From Siphonodentalium dalli (taxonomy: Eukaryota; Mollusca; Scaphopoda; Gadilida; Siphonodentaliidae): DNA of 64,000 bases. The notes beneath the pieces are model-generated. The model was given only the letters and a program-made list of their open reading frames with translations, did not search any database and had not been told where the DNA came from. Location of the stretch: positions 220,142,151 through 220,206,150 of the forward strand of contig CP136065.1 in NCBI GenBank assembly GCA_032622095.1, written 5' to 3'. The position numbers and the translations under genes were made by a program. Numbering within the stretch: the first letter of the stretch is position 1; every line of letters starts with the position of its first letter. Below are positions 56,924-64,000 of the stretch, piece after piece.

Positions 56924-57779
56924 TTAATTCAATACCATGCAGCATTTTAATCGATGCTATGACAGAGGTGAATATCGGTAAGATAGACATCATGTACATA
57001 TTGAGTCAATAGTTGCAATAAACGTTTAAAGCGGCATATATTTGTTAAATCCTTAAAACTACCTACTGGTCGTTTTTGACGCGTTCCGGAGGATTCTAAT
57101 CGGTCGATATAAACATGGAGTATGTATTATTATAACTAGTTCCTGGGTTGAAATTTGATCCTGGAGCGATACCGGCTATTATGAGAGAAAATGTACATTG
57201 TGTCAGTCAGAATTAGGCGACTAATTTCATGTCCCACTGAAATGCTCAGTATTACATGATCTCTGCGTCGGAAATACATATCACCATATTTTTACCGAAA
57301 TACTAATACTATTATTTTGAGAGAATTCTTCATCTTGGGAAAAGGAAGACGAACCATATGTCCATATTCATTAGAAGGGTTATGCCGATTTGTACGCTCT
57401 CCCGTGGTTTCTACTTGCGATGTTTACCATATAAGTTCACCATGTTTTGTCGCACTATATATGTTAACCTTCCATTTGTTGCACATGTAATATACCATGC
57501 ACTGATGCATTATGTCTAAATATATATATGGTAATCCAATACACAACAAGCACGCATGCGCTCATAATTTATAATATATGCGTCTTCTCATCTGTATATC
57601 AACATGATGATGATTTAAATTGTAGAGGTGTTCATGAGGCGGGTGTATGTGCGGTGTATCTCACGAGGCGACAGAATAAAAACGACGTTCGTGTATACAT
57701 ACAAGCACAAGCAACATACGTCATCATTTAATATCGTGTTATAATCAATAAATTAATATCATTATACCCGCCCCGCAAC

Positions 57780-58240
57780 GAGTTGTGTGGGTAATCTGGA
57801 ATCAATCAGATTGTCCGTCCTTCTGTCCGTCCGTGTACACAATTTTGTCCGAGCTTTTTATTCCTACATTTTTCGGTCAATATTTTTGAAACTTGCCACA
57901 GATATTTATTATCGCGAAACCTGTGCACCTGCGACTATGACGTCTGTCCGACTTGTTTTGGGGGAGTTATCTCAATTTTTCGACATAGAAAATTTTCGCA
58001 ACATGCATAATTTTGTCCGAGCTTTTATTCCTACATTTCTAGGTCAATGTTTTTGAAACTTGGTACAGATATTTAGTACCATGGGAACCTGTGTACCTGA
58101 TATTATGACGTCTGTCCGTCTTTTTTTTGTCTTTATTTTTTTGTGTGTAAGTTATTCCCCTTTTTCGACTTGGAACATTTTCGCAACATGCATAATTTTG
58201 TCCGAGCTTTTATTCCTACAATTTTCGGTCAATAGGTTAG
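57780..58240. repeat. TGTCCGTCC-led ~170-180 bp tandem repeat
   Basis: GTCCGTCCTTCTGTCCGTCC is followed by units starting TTTTGTCCGAGCTTTT at about 57843, 58013 and 58196, with ATTCCTACATTTTTCGGTCA and GACATAGAAAATTTTCGCAA. Same class as 34375-35130. Confidence 0.8.
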
Positions 58241-58272
58241 GGGTTAGGGTTAGGGCGTTTATGGTTAGGGTT
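58229..58272 (+). repeat. Short interstitial telomere-like (TTAGGG) stretch
   Basis: GGTTAGGGGTTAGGGTTAGG then GCGTTTATGGTTAGGG: three full TTAGGG-type units and one more after a 10-nt break, at the right edge of the tandem repeat. Confidence 0.8.
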
Positions 58273-58279
58273 CCCTGTT

Positions 58280-59100
58280 AACATAATTTCAGTGCCCAAT
58301 ATATAGTATAGTAATGGCAACTTCATTAGAATAACATGTTGAGTGCGGGGGTATACCTTAGTCCCAACTGGGACAGGCCCATCTCTAGTTATATATATAA
58401 GGGAACGGTACCATCAAGCTTTTAGCTTGCTGCCAAATCATATTTAAACGAGATGGGATCCTATTCTCAAAAAGTTAGAAATACATGAAAATAATAGAAT
58501 GTTGGTGTAACATTGAAAAAAATGCACCTGGTGAGTTTTTTTCGATTGGAGTTTCGGTTCTTCAATCCGAATTGAGTAACTAACAGTTGTAATTTTACTT
58601 ACAAAGCAGACGAGTTTTATTTTATTCTTCTTAAAGTTGGGTGGTGTAAATTGAAATGAGCCAAATCGGGGTGTAGAAAGAATTTGAAAGCTGCAAGCCA
58701 ATCAAGACCACTAGATACCTCCCTGTGACCGATAATTATTACCTGCCATGATATATACGTTTCTCTTGAGTAATTACCTTGCATATCTGCTTGCTCGCGG
58801 AGAACAAGTGTAAGGAATTAGGCTTTGTATGTCAAGATATTAATTGGTCATACAGACTAAACAATCAGTAAACATAAAATAAAACCTGCTGGTTAATCGG
58901 GTTCTCGGTTGTTAGTCATGTCGAATCAATACCAGCTGAGGCCAAAATGAAAACGAGTATTAATTGCACACGTGCTATATCAGATGTGATACTCGAAATC
59001 GAGTGTATTATAAAGTCATACAGCCATGTCAATATTACCTTTACACCTCTTACATGCAACCTGTCCAAATACGAATCATTTTCACTTAGCACACTTGTTC
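58280..59100. other. No gene seen
   Basis: Unique-looking AT-rich DNA. The minus frame 58444-58701 has no recognisable features. Confidence 0.4.
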
Positions 59101-59103
59101 GAA

Positions 59104-59250
59104 TTATTGATCAATAGATCCCATCTTCGTTTCTGATGTAATTGGCCGGTATTCCATAGCACGCACCGGGTCCCTTCTGCCAACAGCGATTGTGGCCAAA
59201 TTTACAACTCGGTAATATTCTTTATCCGCTGGAGATTTCATGACGTCGAC
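59104..59250 (-). CDS. Candidate terminal coding exon, product unknown
   Basis: On the minus strand the acceptor TATTCCTCACATCCCCTCAACAG (pyrimidine-rich) precedes 48 open codons and TAA: 'VDVMKSPADKEYYRVVNLAT', 'IAVGRRDPVRAMEYRPITSE' and 'TKMGSIDQ'. Entry phase is 0. Codon use is less AT-biased than the surroundings. The acceptor itself lies in a perfect palindrome (59249-59315), so the same signal also exists on the plus strand. The product is unknown. Confidence 0.35.
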   Translation of the reverse strand, partial: VDVMKSPADKEYYRVVNLATIAVGRRDPVRAMEYRPITSETKMGSIDQ

Positions 59251-59315
59251 CTGTTGAGGGGATGTGAGGAATACCCAGGGCCGCCCTGGGTATTCCTCAC
59301 ATCCCCTCAACAGGT
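59249..59315. repeat. Perfect 67-bp palindrome (32-bp arms)
   Basis: ACCTGTTGAGGGGATGTGAG..AATACCCAGGG, loop CCG, then the exact complement. Both strands therefore carry a splice-acceptor-like CCCCTCAACAG. Confidence 0.95.
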
Positions 59316-59434
59316 CCCGGCTGGTGCATCTCCGCGATCTAACCACATCTTATTGTGTGGTAAGTAATTGGCGAAACAATTACATGTAAGCTATTACCGT
59401 TTATTGTACACCTAAAAAATTATACTTATTTAAA

Positions 59435-59894
59435 GGCCCACTTAATTTTCGAGTCGCCGATTATTTTTATTATAGTGACTTGATATACGGTTTTAGGAAA
59501 CAATCTATGCCATAAAATATGATTAATATACTATAATTCATCTATATTTGAAACATCTGTGTCTCAGAAGATGCCCAGAGAGAAATAGAAAACTGCCGAA
59601 GACTTCCCCCCTCTGGCACCCATAATGCAACAGAATTCAAACTTTTTCAATGAAAGGGGAAGAACTCTATCTTTAATATATAGAGTTATTCCCCCTGCAT
59701 TGAAAATAATACTGATTTTTACTTCAATCTTGATGACAAAACGCGTTGGCAACTCAACAAAAACAACATGTCCACAATTTATTACACCGGATAAGATGAT
59801 AATACAATGTTTTGGAGCTTCCTCTCTCAAATGGTATATAATATGACATATATTTTATATAAAGTAATCTGGGGGTTCGAAAATTAAGTGGGCC
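59435..59894. mobile_element. TTAA-flanked MITE, family e, copy 1 (460 bp)
   Basis: TTAA is at 59431-59434 and 59895-59898. The ends are AGGCCCACTTAATTTTCGA and TCGAAAATTAAGTGGGCC (left end one base longer). Inside are an AACTCTATCTTTAATATATAGAGTT hairpin, GCATCTTCTGAGACAC (complement) and AACATGTCCACAATTTATTA. An inverted copy is at 63058-63514 and a terminal fragment at about 60358-60446. Confidence 0.8.
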
Positions 59895-59999
59895 TTAATA
59901 CCACGATCGCCTATCTTACTATATAAATAATGCCATCTGTTAAAATTTTACATTTAATCAACACATGTTGATTAAACGTGCCTACTGTTGATTAAACTT

Positions 60000-60154
60000 C
60001 GCAGAGTGGATTAAACTTTCTCCATACAATTTGAACGGAAAAGTGTTTATCTATCGCATTGTAAAGATCGTGGCATAAACTCGCAGAGTGGATTAAACTT
60101 TCTCCATACATATTGAACGGAAAAGTGTTTATCCATCGCGATCGTGGCATAAAC
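60000..60154. repeat. 82-bp tandem duplication
   Basis: CGCAGAGTGGATTAAACTTT then CTCCATACAWATTGAACGGA ... GATCGTGGCATAAAC occurs at 60000 and 60082. The second unit lacks a few bases. Confidence 0.85.
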
Positions 60155-60156
60155 AA

Positions 60157-60298
60157 AATATACGCATAGTGTTTCTGAATAACAAATTTTATCCACGAGT
60201 GGGATTGGCGATTTACACCACTCGCTGAAGCTCGTGTTGTAAATCGCCAATCCCACGAGTGGATTATATTTGTTATTCAGAAACACTATGCGTATATT
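60157..60298. repeat. 142-bp palindrome
   Basis: AATATACGCATAGTGTTTCT..CCACGAGTGGGATTGGCGAT pairs with ATCGCCAATCCCACGAGTGG..AGAAACACTATGCGTATATT, with few mismatches and a short loop around CTCGCTGAAGCTCG. Confidence 0.9.
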
Positions 60299-60357
60299 CT
60301 ATATATATATCACTCCTATAGGCTGTTCCTAATTCTGGTGGAATAAACATGTATATA

Positions 60358-60446
60358 TTTTGTTTCCTCTTCCAAATGGTATATACTATGGACTATGTTG
60401 TATATAATTTGATCTGGGCATTGGTCTCAACATTAAGTGGGCCTAA
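60358..60446. mobile_element. MITE family e, terminal fragment
   Basis: TTTCCTCTTCCAAATGGTAT to CATTAAGTGGGCCT matches the right end of the 59435-59894 element. Confidence 0.65.
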
Positions 60447-61006
60447 CATGACTGGAAAAACAGAATGCTAGATGAAATTGTCGTATGTTGCATACTGCAA
60501 ACTAGACCGATACAGCTTAAATACAGATAAAACGACTCCAAAACAGAAGGCTAGATGAAAGCCTTTAAAGTTTAACTATATAATTATATAGCTTAAATCA
60601 TAGTTCATACCCACTTAGTTTGTGGATTGGGACAGTTTTAACGAGATGCGGTAGATGTAGGGAAATGTGAAGACTGCTTAAACTCGGACCAAGATAGCAG
60701 CTGACATCGTATTGGATTAATGGCATTCGACATGTTAAAAGTAGACTATATACGCAGTCGAATTTCGAACGAAAGTCGAATCGAAGCACTAAATATATGA
60801 AATTTATCCTAAATGACAAATCAACTCCTGACGATCATAGTTATGCTAACTGTTATAAGTTCCCATTGATAACCCAGGGACATAGCATATCCAGACAAGT
60901 TCAACACAATGGAAAGAAACTGACAAATTTATATTTATTATGAGTAACAATGACCCGAATCGAATGTCTGTTCGTCAATATGCCGTAAGATTAACTTATG
61001 TTTTAA

Positions 61007-61486
61007 AGGTACTCAATCCGTTCAGAGGGTCCCCATCTCAACAGATTCCAACAACAACAATCCGATCAGAGGGTCCTATATTACTATTTCTTTGGCTTTT
61101 GGGGTAAAAAATATTTGATTCGAGTCGAGGAACCCATCAAACAAAGCTCAGAGTTATTAGATTTTGATTTTTGAAATTTGTTATTTTCTCGACATGAGTA
61201 CTAATAATTGCCTTCAACTTCGTAATCTGCTCGAGATGTGTACACAAAAACACTATTCAAAAAGACAAGGATGGATAACTCTAAAATCAAGTGGTAATAA
61301 TAACGCAATTTTTACTGTGTTCTGGGACAGAAAGTATTCCCGATAATGAAAAATAATAGATTTCTAAAATCGATATCTAAAAAATCTGAGCTTTGATGGG
61401 TGGGTTCCTCGACTCGAATCAAATATTTTTGACCCCCGAAGCCATTGAAATAGTAATTGAGAGGAGTTTTATCGGATTGAGTACCT
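61007..61486. mobile_element. TTAA-flanked MITE, family d, copy 2 (480 bp)
   Basis: It is bounded by TTAA at 61003-61006 and 61487-61490. The ends AGGTACTCAATCCG and CGGATTGAGTACCT are perfect inverted repeats. The inner arms also pair (GATTCGAGTCGAGGAACCCA against TGGGTTCCTCGACTCGAATC). Confidence 0.9.
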
Positions 61487-61494
61487 TTAAACAA

Positions 61495-63050
61495 AGATCA
61501 AGGTTATCAGCCATGAATACATAACGCCTCAAACCCGCATCACTCGATCTGCTACCAAGGGTGTCATATTGCAACATATTGCTGTATCTATCTTGTATAT
61601 ATGTGTATTTTTGTGTTCTCTTATTTCATGTGTCAATATCTTTATGTACATGTATTTCTTTGCAACCTATCCACACTTGGGATGTTTATATTGCAATAAA
61701 GTTATCTCTCTAATAATTAAGCTTCGGAACAATGATCAAGCACTCTCGAAATAATTAAACATACACTTATTGTATTCTTGAGGATTTTCTATGCTAAATA
61801 TACCTTAAAAAATCGACAGCTTTTTTATAATTATGTGAATTAACTATAAAACGTACCAAACTACATGTCCGTATTGGAGAATTGGGAGATAACATGTGTT
61901 AGTGTTATCTTATACTTTTTATACGGCGTGGGAATAAAATCCGCGCCGAATCTCCACCTTCACTGCTGCTAAGATAATTCAAGATTGTATTCCAATCCTT
62001 TCTATATCCATTCATATGTCCGCTGGGGAGATATAATCCCCCGAACCGCACACAACACTTGACTCACGATTCAGACATATACACGACCTGGGCGAAATAT
62101 AAACATATTATTATAAATGCAATCTTAAAGTCAATGGCTAACATGTGTTTACATTGCTCTTGGGTATATACTGCTAAAGGCTTGACCACACTTTGCTCAC
62201 ACATGTGGCCTTTTCATGAAATCGTGGGCATTCCTTTCTCCATTTCCTGCGATTTATAACAATACCAAAAATAATAGGAAATGCAAACATATTTTGTGAA
62301 TTTCTGTAGGGGAATTTTGCATTTGAATGGAGAATGTCTGGAGTTCGTTGTAGAATGAGAAGACTTCCTTATCGGATTTCCTCCAAGACAGGGGTCATTG
62401 ACTCATATTAAAGGTACCAGGGCACTCGCCAAGCTCCATGCAGAGTTCAGTCCCCTACACAGGACTTGCCGCTACCCGCTCCTACACGTAATGTGAAGAA
62501 ATGTCACATTTATTTATTTGAGACTTTTGTAGGTTACTATTCATTCTGCATTATTCTGAGAAACTGAACTGTCCATATTCATTCGAAAACTGTTCAGATC
62601 AAGCCAGAATGAATTGTAACTGACAAAACACTTCAATAATTTTTTTTAGAGTTGTTAATAATGAAAATAAGAAAAAAAGTCGATCTAGTTTTACTTTTAT
62701 AACAAAAATATGTTATTTCACATGAACCCACTTCCAATGTTTTGGGCCCCTTCAAAGGGACTACTATCCAAATCTCGTTTTCCGAGGTTCAACATAGGTT
62801 AGAAAATGCGTAAAATACTTATATGAGCTTTATATGTACCAGAACGATTTTTACGAGTAATATGAACTGCATTCAACTTATTGCACAGTCGTGAGACGAG
62901 CGTTATTTGCTTCCCCGCATGTAGACAACTAACAGCCTAATTGTATTCCTTGACATTGTTATATATCCATGCCGAGGGACGCACGGAGGGCATACATATA
63001 TCGCATATTAGTATTTCGCGTATTTATCCAGTAATTTGTATAATCTGTAG
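61495..63050. other. No gene seen
   Basis: Unique-looking AT-rich DNA left of the IgGFc-like exon. Frames of 60-66 codons carry no features. Confidence 0.4.
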
Positions 63051-63057
63051 GTCTTAT

Positions 63058-63514
63058 AAGGCCAACTTAATTTTCGAACCCGAAAATCGCATATATAAAA
63101 TATATACCATATTATATACCATTTGAAAGAGGAAGCTCAAAAACATTGTATTATCAACTTATCTGGTGTAATAAACTGTGAACATATTGTTTTTGTTGAG
63201 TTACCGACGTGTTTTTGTGCTTAAATTTCATCTGGTTTTGTTGTGCAAAGTGTATTATTTTCAATGGAGGGGGGAATAACTCTATATTTTAAAGATAGAG
63301 TTATTCCCCTTCCGTTGAAATTACATTTTTAGTTTCAAGCCATAACGGGGGGAATCGTTTTATGATTTCAGCTGTTTTCTATTTCCTTATGGGCATCTTC
63401 TGAGACACAGACGTTTCAAATGGTGATGATTTATAGTATTTTAATCATATTTTATGGCATAGATTGTTAATAAAACCGTATATCAAGTCACTATTAAAGA
63501 AATTTACTGGGCCT
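63058..63514. mobile_element. MITE family e, copy 2 (inverted)
   Basis: The right edge is GGGCCT|TTAA (63515-63518); the left edge (TTAT|AAGGCC) has a mutated TTAA. The internal GAATAACTCTATATTTTAAA hairpin and GGGCATCTTCTGAGACACAG are shared, in reverse, with 59435-59894. It lies in the intron about 145 bp before the IgGFc-like exon. Confidence 0.75.
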
Positions 63515-63658
63515 TTAAAGTGAGGTTTGAATATATATAATAATGTTCCATTACTTGACATGTTTCAGTCACAGTATATTATCCAATATATTTCGAGAGT
63601 GGGGATTCAATAATGCGTTGTCCACATGAGAATTCAAACATTTGTATTTTATTTTCAG

Positions 63659-64000
63659 ACCCTCCGCAAAAACAACGCTATTCGATTGGGTTCCTCAGAC
63701 AAATATACAACGAGGACTTCAGCGTATATGTGTTCCCAAGCAAGAACTCCAAAGTCAACGTCAGCTATCCATCAGATGCGGATATTATTTCAAAACATTA
63801 CGACATCAAACATGGGCGGTTGGAAGAGTTCGCTATACCAAGCAGTTTGCAAGTTGAACACAATACGGGGGTACAAAGAAAGGCACTTCACCTGGAAGCA
63901 CCATCGCCTGTAGATGTGGTTGTGTTCGCTAACAATGCTGATTTCAGTGATGGTTTCGCGGCATTTCCTTTAACCACCGGTTGTGCGTGTCACCATTTGG
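63659..64000 (+). CDS. Exon of an IgGFc-binding-protein-like secreted or surface protein (partial)
   Basis: The acceptor TTTGTATTTTATTTTCAG ends at 63658. From there (phase 1; first two bases AC) the frame is open to the window end: 'PPQKQRYSIGFLRQIYNEDF', 'SVYVFPSKNSKVNVSYPSDA', 'DIISKHYDIKHGRLEEFAIP', 'SSLQVEHNTGVQRKALHLEA' and 'PSPVDVVVFANNADFSDGFA'. The layout ('..Y.iGF' strand, 'VnVsyP', 'g.leefaiPssl', 'kaLhleA..pVdVvvFanN..fsDGFaafP') is that of the IgGFc_binding N-terminal domain (PF17517 type), seen in mucus proteins such as FCGBP and many invertebrate secreted proteins. The exon has no internal ATG in this frame, so ATG-based searches miss it. A short signal-peptide exon with matching phase is at 31489-31549. 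The end 'PLTTGCACHHL' departs from the family's usual 'P...lG..Y'. The family call is from pattern only. Confidence 0.7.

Overview
The window is AT-rich, gene-poor, repeat-dense DNA from a eukaryote. There are no operons, no bacterial-type ORFs, and an assembly gap of exactly 100 N lies at 3021-3120. The best guess is a marine invertebrate, probably a mollusc and perhaps a bivalve. The reasons are ~160-bp tandem repeats next to TGTCCGTC-type microsatellites (reminiscent of bivalve BIV160/pearl-type repeats), decayed LINE reverse transcriptase pieces of invertebrate type, and an exon resembling the IgGFc-binding N-terminal domain common in lophotrochozoan secreted proteins. The species is inference.

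Genes: no gene is complete and the ORFs listable by ATG are mostly noise or repeats. The real coding signal is in short exons bounded by splice sites. (1) The last 342 bases (63659-64000, + strand) form an open exon after a strong acceptor. It contains no usable ATG, reads as an IgGFc-binding-like domain and runs off the window. (2) A TATA box (31357-31365) precedes a 61-nt signal-peptide exon (31489-31549, +) ending in a consensus donor. Its phase (1) fits the exon at 63659, so the two could be one gene with a ~32-kb intron. (3) On the minus strand, exons at 38115-38139 (start), 31090-31190 and 30166-30353 (stop) may be parts of one gene, of unknown product. (4) A further possible terminal exon lies at 59104-59250 (-).

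Mobile DNA dominates. At least nine insertions are flanked by TTAA (piggyBac-style target) and fall into five terminal-repeat families: 4472 and 15071; 25824 and 56474; 33630; 42158 and 61007; 59435 and 63058. There are also a foldback element with a 9-bp target duplication (21409-21851), a 2.7-kb foldback element with an 8-bp duplication and 341-bp tandem units in its arms (38948-41663), a TA-flanked element (24799-25727), and a ~4.9-kb near-perfect palindrome with ~1.4-kb arms and a minisatellite core (45995-50921). Another family of unknown class occurs five times (14572, 17621, 28017, 29450, 44752). Retroelement remains are LINE pieces (3121-3534, 7007-8221, 29090-29450, 35930-36330) and a gag-like piece (8466-8860).

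Tandem arrays include a homogeneous 15 x 53-bp array at 21879-22673 whose single-unit ancestor is visible at about 23583, 155/164-bp units at 1660-3020, and several 20-44-bp minisatellites. Region by region: 1-3 kb tandem repeats; 3-9 kb LINE remains and a local repeat family; 9-21 kb mostly old repeats; 21-26 kb recent arrays, a foldback element and a broken ORF; 26-38 kb the richest in possible exons; 38-51 kb two very large inverted-repeat elements; 51-63 kb mixed MITEs and palindromes; 63.6-64 kb the IgGFc-like exon.
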